Assembly (NCBI GenBank): GCA_022839745.1 | Contig: JALHJB010000006.1 | Location: 62,001-126,000 of the forward strand | DNA length: 64,000 nt | Direction: 5' to 3' | Origin: Actinomycetes bacterium | Lineage (GTDB): Bacteria; Actinomycetota; Coriobacteriia; Anaerosomatales; Anaerosomataceae | Shown here: one piece after another, positions 1 through 8,815 of the stretch | Numbering within the stretch: the stretch's first letter is position 1 | Layout: each line of letters begins with the position of its first letter | Translations under genes and position numbers: made by a program | The notes under the pieces: model-generated | Databases searched by the model: none | What the model was told of the DNA's origin: nothing | The model's input: only the letters and a program-made list of their open reading frames with translations

Positions 1-237
1 GAATCGCGCGTCCGGCAGACACTCAGGCGCGCGCTCCGCAGATCGCAGGCCAACCCGCCGTTCACCCCGCGCAGACTCGAGGAGCTCGCGATCATCGACG
101 CGTACATCCAGCAGCACTCGCCGCATGTGATACCCGTCGACGGGGACATCGACGCTGCGACAGCGGCCGTCATGCAGTCGGTCAGGCGGCTCTTCAGGAT
201 CCCCCGGCGCCGTCACGCAGCGACTTCAGGCGCCTGA
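1..237 (+). CDS. C-terminal end of an unidentified protein (truncated by window edge)
   Basis: Frame 1 is open from the first base to a TGA at 235-237 and gives 78 residues. It is rich in Arg and Ala and contains an alternating pattern typical of the last helices of a P-loop kinase (a segment reading roughly ELAIIDAYIQQH, then a VIPVDGDID-like strand and a closing helix). This resembles the ends of kinases of the 2-phosphoglycerate kinase type, but the catalytic part lies outside the window, so no function is assigned. Its last 44 bases overlap the end of the convergent nfo gene. Confidence 0.5.
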   Translation, partial: ESRVRQTLRRALRRSQANPPFTPRRLEELAIIDAYIQQHSPHVIPVDGDIDAATAAVMQSVRRLFRIPRRRHAATSGA

Positions 238-1051
238 GGTTCTCCTCGTCCTTCACGGGGACCTCGCCCGGCATCTCCGTGATCACGGGCACCAGCCGAA
301 GCCGCTCGTCGGACACCATATGCGAGAACCCCGCAAGTCCGATGGTGCCGTCCCCGATCCATGCGTGGCGGTCCTTGTGCTCACCGGATCCGAACGCGCA
401 GTCGTTGGCGTGGATGAGCTCGATGGGCATGCCGCAGCAGGTCTCGAACTCGCCTAACAGGTCGTCCCAGGCGGCGCCAGTGGAAAGATCCCACCCCGCC
501 GCGTGCGCGTGGCAGGTGTCGAGGCAGACGCCTACGTGTCCGGCGGCGACATCCAGCAGACCGAGGATCGCCCCGAGCTCATCGGGGCCGTTGCCAAAGG
601 TCGTGCCGGCGGCTGCGGTGTTCTCGAGCAGGAGACGGGTCTCGTTCGCGCCCGATGCCGCCCACGCCAGGTCCGCACCGCGGGCGATACGCGCGGCGGT
701 CTGCTCGGGAGCGCGCTTGTAGGTCGTGCCTACGTGCGTGACCACACCCGCCGCGCCGAGCAGCTCGCCACGCGCCAATTCGTCGGCAAGGGCGAGCCAC
801 GACTTCTCCCACAGCGTGTCGTTGTCGCTGCCAAGGTTGATGAGGTACGCGGTGTGCACGAACACCGGACCCATGCCGGCCTCGGCACGGCGGTCCTTGA
901 ACGCCCGCGCAACGGCCTCGTCGAGCGGCTTGGCGTTCCACTGACGCGGGCTCTTGGCGAACACCTGCATGCACTCGCAGCCCACCGAGACCGCGTAGTC
1001 CACCGCGGCCACGTACCCTCCCGAGACTCCCACATGCGCTCCGAAGATCAT
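194..1051 (-). CDS. nfo: Endonuclease IV (apurinic/apyrimidinic endonuclease)
   Basis: 285-residue TIM-barrel AP endonuclease that cuts 5' of abasic sites in base excision repair. Metal-site motifs of the family are visible: a THVGTTY strand-loop, an ENTA segment, CLDTCHAHAAG, IHANDC and a late RHAWIGDGTIG containing the conserved HxxIGDG core. Length matches the usual 280-300. The start is set at ATG 1051 because an AGGAGG at 1057-1062 lies 5 bases upstream; a GTG at 1057 would overlap that site. It is divergent from dinB with about 55 bases between the two starts, so two DNA-damage genes share one control region. The downstream end overlaps the convergent partial gene. Confidence 0.93.
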   Translation of the reverse strand: MIFGAHVGVSGGYVAAVDYAVSVGCECMQVFAKSPRQWNAKPLDEAVARAFKDRRAEAGMGPVFVHTAYLINLGSDNDTLWEKSWLALADELARGELLGAAGVVTHVGTTYKRAPEQTAARIARGADLAWAASGANETRLLLENTAAAGTTFGNGPDELGAILGLLDVAAGHVGVCLDTCHAHAAGWDLSTGAAWDDLLGEFETCCGMPIELIHANDCAFGSGEHKDRHAWIGDGTIGLAGFSHMVSDERLRLVPVITEMPGEVPVKDEENLRRLKSLRDGAGGS

Positions 1052-1094
1052 ACGCACCTCCTGTGGGCAGTCTACCGTTTGCGCCGCGCTCGAC

Positions 1095-1107
1095 CTACAC
1101 TCGGCCT
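1095..1107 (+). promoter_or_regulatory. Candidate -10 element for dinB; possible leaderless transcript
   Basis: TACACT at 1095-1100 fits a TANNNT -10 box and ends only 7 bases before the ATG at 1108, with no Shine-Dalgarno sequence between. If used, transcription would begin at or next to the start codon, giving a leaderless mRNA, which is common in Actinomycetota. No convincing -35 or LexA-type palindrome was seen. Confidence 0.35.
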
Positions 1108-2316
1108 ATGGACACTCCGCACACCACCTGGCCGGGACGCGCCGTCTTGCACGTGGACATGGACGCGTTCTTCGCCTCGATCGAGCAGCTCGACCACCCT
1201 GAATGGCGAGGTCTGCCGGTGATCGTGGGCGGCTCGGCCACCACTCGCGGCGTGGTCTCAACGGCATCGTACGAGGCCAGGCGGTACGGGGTGCACTCGG
1301 CGATGCCCTCCGCGCAGGCGGCTCGCCTGTGCCCGGACGCCATCTGGGCCCCCTCGAGATTCGACCGCTATCACGAGGTCTCCCGCGCGGTGGTTGCGGT
1401 GTTCGAGCGGCTCACGCCCTTCGTGCAGCAGGTGTCCGTGGATGAGGCCTACCTGGACGTGACACCCACCGCCCACCGGCCCACCCACCCGCTCGAGGTG
1501 GCCCGGACGATCCAGGCCGAGGTCGACGCAATGGGTCTCTCGTGCTCGATCGGCGTGGCTACGTGCAAGACCGTGGCCAAGATCGCCTCGGATGCGGACA
1601 AGCCGCACGGGATCACCGTGGTGCGTCCGGGAGATGAGGCGGCGTTCCTCGCGCCCATGTCCGTACGCGCGCTGCCGGGCGTTGGCGCCGCAACCGCCGA
1701 GCGTCTGCGGGTCGCGGGCATCCGGACCCTCGGAGAGCTTGCGGGGCTCGATGACGGCAGTGCGCTGCAGCTCATGGGCTCATCCGGACAGGAGCTTGTC
1801 CGCAGGGCGCGAGGCATCGACGACCGGCCCGTGCATGACCCCGACGCGGTGAAGTCCGTCTCCAACGAGCACACGTTCGGCACCGACGTGCGCACCCGTG
1901 CAGAGATCGAGACGGCACTGAAGAAGCTCGTGGAGCGCGTCTCAGAGCGGCTCCGCCGCAAGGGTCTGCAGGGCCGCACCGCCACCGTGAAGCTGCGGTA
2001 TGCTGACTTCACGACACGCACGGTGCGCCACACGGCGGCGCTGCCGATGGACCTGGCTTCCGACCTGCTGCCGGTGGCGCTGCGACTGCTCGAGGACACG
2101 TGGACCCCCGGCGCCGGACTGCGCCTGCTCGGCTTCGGCGTGTCGGGGTTCGGGGAGCGCTCCGAGCAGCTGGACCTGTTCACTGCCAACGCCGAGGATG
2201 ACACCGAGCGCTCGCGTGCGCTGGTGGACAGCATCGACGCGGTCCGCGCCCGTTTTGGATCCGGAGCCATCAGGCTCGGCATGCACGATGCCGGGCCGGA
2301 ACCTGAAGAGGAGTGA
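1108..2316 (+). CDS. dinB: DNA polymerase IV (Y-family translesion polymerase)
   Basis: 402 residues. The catalytic carboxylates are present: VDMDAFFASIEQ near the N-terminus and SVDEAYLD near residue 110, so this is an active DinB rather than the inactive ImuB paralogue. A helix-hairpin-helix thumb (ALPGVGAATAERL) and a C-terminal little-finger domain follow. The end, QLDLF, resembles the beta-clamp binding consensus QLxLF and supports clamp recruitment. The start at ATG 1108 is preferred to the in-frame ATG at 1063, which would add 15 non-conserved residues and overlap the promoter region. The lipoprotein gene begins 4 bases after the stop. Confidence 0.95.
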   Translation: MDTPHTTWPGRAVLHVDMDAFFASIEQLDHPEWRGLPVIVGGSATTRGVVSTASYEARRYGVHSAMPSAQAARLCPDAIWAPSRFDRYHEVSRAVVAVFERLTPFVQQVSVDEAYLDVTPTAHRPTHPLEVARTIQAEVDAMGLSCSIGVATCKTVAKIASDADKPHGITVVRPGDEAAFLAPMSVRALPGVGAATAERLRVAGIRTLGELAGLDDGSALQLMGSSGQELVRRARGIDDRPVHDPDAVKSVSNEHTFGTDVRTRAEIETALKKLVERVSERLRRKGLQGRTATVKLRYADFTTRTVRHTAALPMDLASDLLPVALRLLEDTWTPGAGLRLLGFGVSGFGERSEQLDLFTANAEDDTERSRALVDSIDAVRARFGSGAIRLGMHDAGPEPEEE

Positions 2317-2320
2317 TCGC

Positions 2321-2782
2321 ATGACCAACACCCGACGCTCACGGTGGCATCGCGCCCTGCTCGCGGCAACGCTCGCGCTCGTTGCGCTGACCGCTCTCGG
2401 CTGCTCTGCCGATGAGCCTGCCGACACAGCCGCCGACAACGGCGTCCTCGGCGTGGAAGAGGCGGTTGTGACGCATCCCCCCCTTCCGGAAGCCGACCGT
2501 GTGATCGGCATCCAGGAGCTCGGAGACGGCCGCGTGCGGGCAGTCGGACTCATCCAGTACCGCGCCAAGGAAGGCGCGAGCTGGTGCCTTGTGGAGGGAA
2601 CGCCCGGCGAGGAGCCGCCCGCCGACGCGCCGGTGATCGTGGTGATCGCCAACATGGCCGACCTCGACGCCGCCTGCAGTACGGCCGGTGCGCTCGCGTA
2701 CGCCGAAGGTGAACTCATCGAAGACGACGGCTCGTATCCCGGTCAGCCGATGAACGCCGAGTTCGTAGCGAGAGCGGACTAG
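2321..2782 (+). CDS. Predicted lipoprotein of unknown function
   Basis: 153 residues. The N-terminus has positive charges, a hydrophobic stretch and a cysteine after ALTALG (slightly atypical lipobox, A-L-G-C), indicating membrane anchoring. The mature part starts with an acidic, Asp/Glu/Ala-rich linker, followed by a small beta-rich region with two further cysteines (SWCLVEG and DAACSTAG) that could form a disulfide. A GAAGAGGAG site in the 3' end of dinB precedes the start by about 6 bases, so it is probably co-transcribed with dinB. I do not recognise a family; a role in damage tolerance is not implied by position alone. Confidence 0.75.
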   Translation: MTNTRRSRWHRALLAATLALVALTALGCSADEPADTAADNGVLGVEEAVVTHPPLPEADRVIGIQELGDGRVRAVGLIQYRAKEGASWCLVEGTPGEEPPADAPVIVVIANMADLDAACSTAGALAYAEGELIEDDGSYPGQPMNAEFVARAD

Positions 2783-2855
2783 GATCTTCTCCGATCAGCG
2801 CTGGCTGCTTGGCGTGACCGGCAGTGCGGGTCGGTTGATGCTGGTCCTTGCGAGT

Positions 2856-2975
2856 GGCTGTGGAAGTCCTCGCGTAGTCACTCCGCAGCGCGGGAAGCTC
2901 GACATCGTCGCGAACGAGCGGCGATGTCGAGCGAGGGCCCCGCGCGAGGACTACGAAGCGGGGGCTTCCACAGCC
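2856..2975. terminator. Nested inverted repeats between convergent genes, likely bidirectional terminator
   Basis: Three successive arms pair with each other: GGCTGTGGAAG at 2856-2866 with CTTCCACAGCC at 2965-2975; GTCCTCGCG at 2866-2874 with CGCGAGGAC at 2943-2951; and GCTCGACATCG at 2897-2907 with CGATGTCGAGC at 2922-2932 (14-base loop). The structure separates the plus-strand lipoprotein gene from the end of dnaE on the minus strand, and its right outer arm lies inside the last codons of dnaE. There is no clear T-run, so a termination role is inferred from position and symmetry. Confidence 0.5.
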
Positions 2976-5900
2976 ACATCGTCAGCCTCGTCTTCTTCCG
3001 CTCCCGCCCCGCCAAGTGTGGGGCCGAGCGGACCCGCTCCGACGCCTCGTCTGAGGCGCACCAACTGGCGTCCCTCATCTCGCACCGTATACGGCTCGAT
3101 CTTCTCGGCGATGAGTGCGATACCGCGTTCGTGGTTGTTCTGCAGCACGCCTTCCACGAGGTACGCGCGGTTCTTCACGATCACGTCGCCATAGCGGTTG
3201 AGCGCGTCTTCGAAGACGACCACGTCGATGAGGCCGGTGGGGTCCTCCAGCGTGAGGAAGCACGTGCGTTTGCCCGAGCGCGTCCTTGGCGTCTGCGCAC
3301 GCTCGCGTACGCCCGCGACGCGGACCCGAGCGCGGTCTTCGCATGCGGGGAGGTCGCGCGCCCAGGTGACGCCCCGGCACTCGAGGTCGGCACGCGCGAG
3401 CGCGAGCGGGTGCGCGGTGATCGCAAGGCCGAGGCACTCCAGCTCGGCCGAGAGCCGCATCGCGGGCGTCCAGCCCGAGACATGGCCGGTGTCGACAGGC
3501 CCCCGCGCACGCGCAGGTGCGATCAGCAGCGTGTCGTCACCGGCCACGCCCTGCCTGGCGATGACCGCTTTCAGCTCCGGCAGCAGCGCGAGCATCTCGT
3601 CGCGCGTGGGCGGGCGCGAAGCGTCGGTCACCCCCAGGCCGTCGAGAGCCCCCACGCGAATGAGGCTCCGTGCGGCCGGCTCTTCGGCGCGCGTCCGCTT
3701 GAGGAAGTCCGCGAGGTCGGCGAAGGGACGCACCGCTCGCTCGGCTTCCAGGACCTTGAGCAGGCGCGAGGTCATGTCGAGCAGACTCCCGAGGCCGACG
3801 CGTATCGCGCCCCCGTCCTGCTCCACCGTGAACTCCGCCGAAGATGCGTTGATGTGCGGCGGCAGCACCGCGATGCCGTGGCGCCGTACGTCGTCCAGCA
3901 CGACCCGCGGGCTGTAGAAGCCCATCGGCTCGTTGTTGAGGATGGCGGCAGCGAACTCGGCCGGGTAGTAGACCTTCAGCCAGGCGGTGGCATACGAGAC
4001 CACCGCGAAGCACGCCGCGTGCGCTTTGCAGAAGCCGTAGGCCGCAAAGCCCTCGAGCTGCCGGAAGACCTCCTCGGCCACGTCGTGCTCAACCCCGAGT
4101 CCGCACGCACGCTCCACGAAGTGCACGCGGATCGCCTCCATGGCCTCGCGGCTGCGGCCTTTCGTCATCGCGCGGCGGAGCGAATCGGCCTCGGCAAGGG
4201 TGAAGCCGGCCACGGCTTTGGCCACCTGGAGGACCTGCTCCTGGTAGACGATCACGCCGTAGCTCGAGCGCAGGACCTCGCCCATCGCGGGATGCGGCAC
4301 GGTGACCGGTTCGATGCCATGCCGGCGCCGGATGAAGGGCACGATCATCTCGGCCTCAAGCGGGCCGGGACGGAAGAGCGAGATCGCCGCGATGATGTCC
4401 TCGAAGTCGCGCTCTTTGAGGCGGAGTGCGAGGTTGCGCTGACCGCTCGATTCGAGCTGGAACATCCCCACGGTGTCGGCCGCGGCGATCTGTGCGTACA
4501 CGCGCGGATCGTCGTGCGGCAGGTCGAACGGCTCGGGCACCGCGGTCTCGCCCACCCGTTCGCGCGCCATGCGCACCGTGTCGCTGATGGCCGAGTGGGT
4601 GCGCAGCCCCAGGATGTCCATCTTCACCAGGCCGAGCGCCTCGATGTCGTCCTTATCGTACTGCGAGACCACCACGCCCTTGGCGGCCCACTGGAGCGGC
4701 ATCCACGTGTCGATGGGCTCGCGCGTGATGATGAAGCCGCCGAGGTGCGTGCCGAGGTGCATAGGCGTGTGGTCGAGCTCGCAGGCGAGCTCCACGAGCA
4801 GGGCGTGCTCGGGCTTGAGCAGTGGATGGTCGCGACACTCGGGATACGTGGCGAGCACCTCGGGGAGCCGGTGCGCGCTCACCCACGGCAGGTAGCGCGA
4901 GAACGTGTTGATCTCGTCGGCAGTATGGCCGAGTGCTTTGGCTGCCGTGCGCACCGCGCTCCTGGCGGTCATCGTGTTGACAGTGGCCACCATCGCCACA
5001 TGCTCGTGCCCGAACCGCTTGTAGATGTAGTCGATCACCTCGTCGCGGCGGCGAGAGTCGAAGTCCACGTCGATGTCGGGCATCTGCCGCCGCTCGGGGT
5101 TGAGGAACCGCTCAAAGAGCAGGTCGTGCGCGATCGGGTCAGCGTCGGTGATGCCGAGCACGTACGTGACGATCGAGTCGCCCGCGCTCCCCCGCCCGCT
5201 GCAGCGGATACCCTCGCGCTTGGCGAAGTCCACGATGTCTCTCACCGTGAGGAAGTACTCCGGGAAGCCGAGGTCGCAGATCACCGAGAGCTCGTACTGC
5301 AGCCGCCGCACCGCCTCGGGTGTGACCGGCTTGTAGCGCTGCTCCAGTCCGTGCCAGGCGGCCTTCGAGAGCACCGAGTAGGCGGTCTCCCCCTTCGGCA
5401 CGTCGGCCGCCGGGAAGTGGAACGAGCCGAGACCGAGGTCGAGCGAGCAGCGCTCGGCGATCTCAAGCGTGGCGTCACATGCCTGCGGCACGTCGGCGAA
5501 GAGCCGTCGCATCTCGCCGGCGGGCTTGAGCCAGAGTTCGGCGTTGAGGCGGTCGTACGGCCCCGGAAGCATCGTGCGCGCCCCTGCCGAGGCGAGCACG
5601 TCGTGGATGCGGAAGTCGCGCCGCTTCGCATAGTGGACGTTGTTGGTGGCCACCACCGGCAGCCCACAGCGCTCCGCAAGCGCCACGAGCGAGGAGATGT
5701 AGCGCGGAGAGTCGGGCGTGAGCAGATGCATGAGCTCCACGTAGAAGTCGCCCGGGGCGAAGCAGCGAGCGAGACGGCGGAGCGCCCGCTCACCGCGCGC
5801 GCCGAGGCCGGTGAGCACCGCCGAGCCCGCCTCCCCACACGGACAGCCTGAAAGACCGATGAGGCCCTCCGAGCACTGCTCGAGATCGGCGAGCGTGACC

Positions 5901-6316
5901 ACCGAGGGCTCGTCGCCGGTGCGCACGTGGGTGCGCGAAAGCAACCGGCACAGATTGCGATAGCCGGTGATGTCCTGTGCGAGCAGCGTGAGATGGAAGC
6001 CAGCGCCCGCCGCCCGGCCGAAGCCGACCGGCGCCGAGAGCGGCAGCCGCAGACCGGGTGGCAGGTCGCCCTCGATCGCGGCGTCTCCCTCGAGCCCCGC
6101 CGCATCGAGCACGATCTCCGCGCCGATGATCGGTTTTACGCCCGCCTCAAGCGCCGCGCGGTAGAAACGGATGGCGCCGTAGAGTCCCTGGTGATCGGTG
6201 AGCGCGAGCGCACCCATGCCGTACCCCGCCGCATGCTGTAGCAGCGCGGCAGGCGACGCGGCACCGTCCATGAAGCTGAAGTGCGAGTGCACGTGAAGAT
6301 GTACGAATCCGGACAT
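2951..6316 (-). CDS. dnaE2: DNA polymerase III alpha subunit, error-prone DnaE2-like
   Basis: 1121 residues. The N-terminal PHP domain begins HLHVHSHFS (residues 6-14). The C-family polymerase core carries PDIDVDF at 413-419, followed by helix-hairpin-helix and a C-terminal OB-fold (FLTLEDPTGLIDVVVF). The sequence after the catalytic Asp pair and the short C-terminus look more like the DnaE2/ImuC translesion branch than the replicative enzyme. Start ATG 6316 is chosen because homology begins there; a TTG extension to 6400 adds only unlike sequence. It starts 7 bases after the DUF6504-like gene with no good ribosome site, implying translational coupling. Classification as DnaE2 rather than DnaE1 is an inference from motifs and neighbours. 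Confidence 0.85.
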   Translation of the reverse strand: MSGFVHLHVHSHFSFMDGAASPAALLQHAAGYGMGALALTDHQGLYGAIRFYRAALEAGVKPIIGAEIVLDAAGLEGDAAIEGDLPPGLRLPLSAPVGFGRAAGAGFHLTLLAQDITGYRNLCRLLSRTHVRTGDEPSVVTLADLEQCSEGLIGLSGCPCGEAGSAVLTGLGARGERALRRLARCFAPGDFYVELMHLLTPDSPRYISSLVALAERCGLPVVATNNVHYAKRRDFRIHDVLASAGARTMLPGPYDRLNAELWLKPAGEMRRLFADVPQACDATLEIAERCSLDLGLGSFHFPAADVPKGETAYSVLSKAAWHGLEQRYKPVTPEAVRRLQYELSVICDLGFPEYFLTVRDIVDFAKREGIRCSGRGSAGDSIVTYVLGITDADPIAHDLLFERFLNPERRQMPDIDVDFDSRRRDEVIDYIYKRFGHEHVAMVATVNTMTARSAVRTAAKALGHTADEINTFSRYLPWVSAHRLPEVLATYPECRDHPLLKPEHALLVELACELDHTPMHLGTHLGGFIITREPIDTWMPLQWAAKGVVVSQYDKDDIEALGLVKMDILGLRTHSAISDTVRMARERVGETAVPEPFDLPHDDPRVYAQIAAADTVGMFQLESSGQRNLALRLKERDFEDIIAAISLFRPGPLEAEMIVPFIRRRHGIEPVTVPHPAMGEVLRSSYGVIVYQEQVLQVAKAVAGFTLAEADSLRRAMTKGRSREAMEAIRVHFVERACGLGVEHDVAEEVFRQLEGFAAYGFCKAHAACFAVVSYATAWLKVYYPAEFAAAILNNEPMGFYSPRVVLDDVRRHGIAVLPPHINASSAEFTVEQDGGAIRVGLGSLLDMTSRLLKVLEAERAVRPFADLADFLKRTRAEEPAARSLIRVGALDGLGVTDASRPPTRDEMLALLPELKAVIARQGVAGDDTLLIAPARARGPVDTGHVSGWTPAMRLSAELECLGLAITAHPLALARADLECRGVTWARDLPACEDRARVRVAGVRERAQTPRTRSGKRTCFLTLEDPTGLIDVVVFEDALNRYGDVIVKNRAYLVEGVLQNNHERGIALIAEKIEPYTVRDEGRQLVRLRRGVGAGPLGPTLGGAGAEEDEADDVAVEAPAS

Positions 6317-6323
6317 GGCGATA

Positions 6324-6740
6324 CTAGTCGACGACGCCGGTGAGCAGCCACCGGTCGGCGACTCGATCGTACGCGAGGTCGTAGAGACCGCCGCGCGCAA
6401 GCACGCGGTAGCAGCGGCGGCTCAGGCGCTTGCGAGGGTCCCACCAGGCACGCTCGACCGCCCACGACTGCACAATGGCATCTATGACGTACCGCTTGCC
6501 CCCGGCCATGAACGACCGGGGTGCGGCACGGCCAGCGTCCCACACGACCTCGACCGCATGCTCACGCCGCTTGCCCGCAAGACCGGAGACGCCTGCGCCG
6601 AGCTCGGAACCGCGTACGATCCACGGGCTTCTGAGCAGCTCCATGATCACCGGTGTGCGCGTATCGCTCGCGGTGAACAGGTCAAGCGATTCTCCTGTCA
6701 TGCGGGGATCGTACGTTTTGATCGCGCGGTTGCGGCCCAT
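6324..6740 (-). CDS. DUF6504-like small protein upstream of dnaE2
   Basis: 138 residues, soluble, basic, with a tryptophan-rich C-terminal half (a WAVERAWWDP segment, then RRCYRVLARGGLYDL and WLLTGVVD). This pattern, a short beta domain ending in a Trp-Tyr-hydrophobic strand, resembles the DUF6504 family found next to or fused with Y-family and DnaE2 polymerases in actinobacterial mutagenesis cassettes; I assign it on that resemblance, not on a search. The start has an AAGGA about 8-9 bases upstream. It overlaps nothing and is followed after 7 bases by dnaE2, so the two form an operon. Probable accessory factor of translesion synthesis. Confidence 0.6.
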   Translation of the reverse strand: MGRNRAIKTYDPRMTGESLDLFTASDTRTPVIMELLRSPWIVRGSELGAGVSGLAGKRREHAVEVVWDAGRAAPRSFMAGGKRYVIDAIVQSWAVERAWWDPRKRLSRRCYRVLARGGLYDLAYDRVADRWLLTGVVD

Positions 6741-6782
6741 GGGAGACGTCCTTTGAGAGGTGTGCCGGGTGTGGAAGGAGCT

Positions 6783-7600
6783 TCAGGGGTCCACACCCGG
6801 CATGCTCAGTATATCGAACACATGTTCGGTATACAAGACGCCTCTGACATCGAGAAACGACGGACCATTGACGTTCCCCCAGTGCTGATGCTTGTTCATC
6901 GCCAAGTGACCTGGACGCACACCCCCCGCATCTGCGGCCGAAGATAGCGCGCCTGACCCACGCTCAGCTAAGACCCTTCCACGGCTCTCCAGGAAGACGA
7001 GCGATGAGGTGGTCGTGCACGAGTTGCCGGACTGCGTGACGATGCGTAAGGCGCCTGCCTGCGGCCGCAACTCCAGGAAGCCGACGGCATGGAGCCGGCT
7101 GTGTATCGACGGCATGCCCATGCAGTTGGGGCCGATGAGCGTGATGCCCCATCTCCGGGCTGTGTCGAGCAGCTCCGCCTCCAGGGCGGCCTCCGCCTCG
7201 CCCGCTTCCGAGAAGCCCGCAGCAACGACCAGGGCAGCAGGGATCCCGCGCCCGCCGCACTGCTCGATCGCGGCGTTCACCTGGGCGGCCTTGACTGCCA
7301 CAAGCGCCAAGTCCGGGACTTCCGGCAACTCCGCGACGCTTCCGAACGCGGGCAGGTCGCGCACGGTGCCGCCGGATGTCGCCCCGCGGCGGGATCCAGG
7401 ATCGCCAGTGCGTCGGCGGCGACCGGCGTGGAGCCTTCCACGATGAGCGGGTTCACGTCGATCTCGGTGATATCCGGATGGTCCGCTGAGATGCGCGCGA
7501 GCGCGCGGACAGCGTCTGTCAGCGCTGCACGGTCCACCGGCGGCATGCCGCGGAACTCATCGAGCTTGCGGCCGTTCTGGTACCAGTCTTGCGGCGATCA
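6783..7600 (-). pseudogene. Decayed ADP-forming acyl-CoA synthetase (acetate-CoA ligase type)
   Basis: Two family pieces occur in the wrong continuity. About 7600-7377 encodes the end of the ATP-grasp (beta) domain, with RGMPPVDRAAL and ITEIDVNPLIVEGS. About 7364-6960 encodes the middle of the CoA-binding (alpha) region, with PEVPDLALVAVKAAQV, VVAAGFSEAGEAE and LIGPNCMGMPS. A frame change joins them, and the N-terminal Rossmann segment and most of both subunits are missing. After VTQSG the reading frame loses resemblance to the family. This is the remnant of a gene that would have interconverted acyl-CoA/ADP and acid/ATP. The stretch has no intact gene otherwise. Confidence 0.75.
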
Positions 7601-7702
7601 CATCGGCCAGGCTCGACATCAGCACAGGGCCAGAAGGTAGAATCGGAGCGAAGGGTACCATAGGGCGTAGCTTGTACTGTCAACCGTCACGGGAGGTACG
7701 CC

Positions 7703-8029
7703 ATGATGAGGACTTGCCGAATCGCGCTCGTACTCACGATTCTGGCCGCTTCCATGGTTGCGGTCGTGGGCTGCATCGGCCCGGAGCCGTCGGATCAGTT
7801 CAGGGAGCACTTCGAGGAGCAGGGTATGTCGGTGGAGTCGCTCGAGGTCAACAAGACGCCGCACGAGGCCCAGGTAATGATGGACCGCATGATCCTCGAT
7901 AGCAACGGGATCGATACTGCCAATGTCTACGACGAAGAGCTCGTCCACGCGACGGTGACTCTTGAGAACGGCGAAGAAGTCACCGCCGTCAGGTACAAGG
8001 ACAACATCTACACGTACAAGAACGACTGA
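7703..8029 (+). CDS. Small predicted lipoprotein
   Basis: 108 residues with a short signal peptide ending AVVGC (lipobox V-V-G-C), so a membrane-anchored lipoprotein. The mature domain is about 85 residues, mildly acidic, with an alternating pattern that ends in a two-stranded hairpin (VTLENGEEVTAVRYK followed by NIYTYKND). A strong GGGAGG at 7691-7696 lies 6 bases before the ATG at 7703. It stands alone between two decayed genes and faces away from both neighbours. No family recognised; it appears intact despite the damaged surroundings. Confidence 0.75.
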   Translation: MMRTCRIALVLTILAASMVAVVGCIGPEPSDQFREHFEEQGMSVESLEVNKTPHEAQVMMDRMILDSNGIDTANVYDEELVHATVTLENGEEVTAVRYKDNIYTYKND

Positions 8030-8045
8030 CCGGCCAACCTGCGGT

Positions 8046-8815
8046 CTAGCCCGCCCCGCCATCCGGTGAGGACGGGATGACCTCATCGCCCGCCTCGGCT
8101 CGCCCGATCGCGTTCGTTGCGATGGGCTCATAGAGGTTGAAGCAGGTCAATGTAGTCGGGGCTGCTGCGCTCCAGGACCCGCATGCAGGTACGTGACTCG
8201 AAGCGCCCCAGGAAGTCGAACTCCACGAGCAGCCGGCCGAGATGCTCGTTGATGTAGTCCACGCCGAGGAGCGTCTCGGGAACCGGATGACACAGAGGGT
8301 AGTCGAAGATGCGGGGGACCTTGTGGACCATCGAGCGGTGGTCCTACAGCCCCGGGAAGTCATCGATGCTCGCGAGCGTGTCGTGCAGCGCGGTGTTCGG
8401 AGCCGGGGTATTGCGGCGGCGGCAGTGCGCCAGAGCTCCCCACTCAGCTCGACCTTGCGCTCGATCTCCGCGAGGTTGTGCCGGTACTCATTCTCCAGGC
8501 CTGCCGTGAGTAACCGATCCGGCACCTCGGGGTGTTCGAGATCGATCCCGAGCACATAGCACACCGAGCGCAGCAGGTCAGCCGCGATGTGTGTGGGAAC
8601 CGAGGTGTAGGTGGTGGTCGCCCCGTCAGACGTCGTGCTCGAGACCAGGCGCCCGCCGACGTCGTAGGAAAACGTCGCCATCAGCGTCTCGCCGTCTTCT
8701 GCAGGCACGGTCTCGGTGAGCTTGAGCCCGCCATCGTCATAGGTGTAGGCACTCCAGCTGCCGTCGGGCTTGGTGACACGCTCGACCAGGCCGTTCGGGT
8801 AGTATGCTCCCTTCC
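8046..8815 (-). pseudogene. Broken RHS/YD-repeat gene joined to an unrelated C-terminal region
   Basis: On the minus strand about 8815-8610 encodes RHS-type repeats: YYPNGLVERVTKPDGSW, AYTYDDGGLKLTET and TFSYDVGGRLVSSTT. The same frame continues without a break into a different sequence (HIAADLLRSVCYVLGIDLEH, then an ENEYRHNLAEIERKVEL helix). The frame then shifts near 8410, meets a TAG near 8344, resumes as IFDYPLCHPVPETLLGVDY and shifts again near 8128 before a final YEPIATNAIGRAEAG segment. The tail faintly resembles the DUF6179 family, a weak guess. Upstream of 8815 the repeat frame is also broken, so only a scrap of the RHS gene remains. Sequence from 8816 to 8929 shows no further gene. 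Confidence 0.65.

Noticed and set aside
1108..2316. Reading the Y-family polymerase as ImuB
   Set aside because: The catalytic Asp and Asp-Glu motifs (VDMDAFF, SVDEAYLD) are intact, which marks an active DinB.
2924..5851. Very long plus-strand open frame (975 codons) opposite dnaE2
   Set aside because: It is an antisense shadow caused by high GC at third positions; its translation is His/Arg/Val-rich low-quality sequence with no domain, while the minus strand encodes a complete polymerase.
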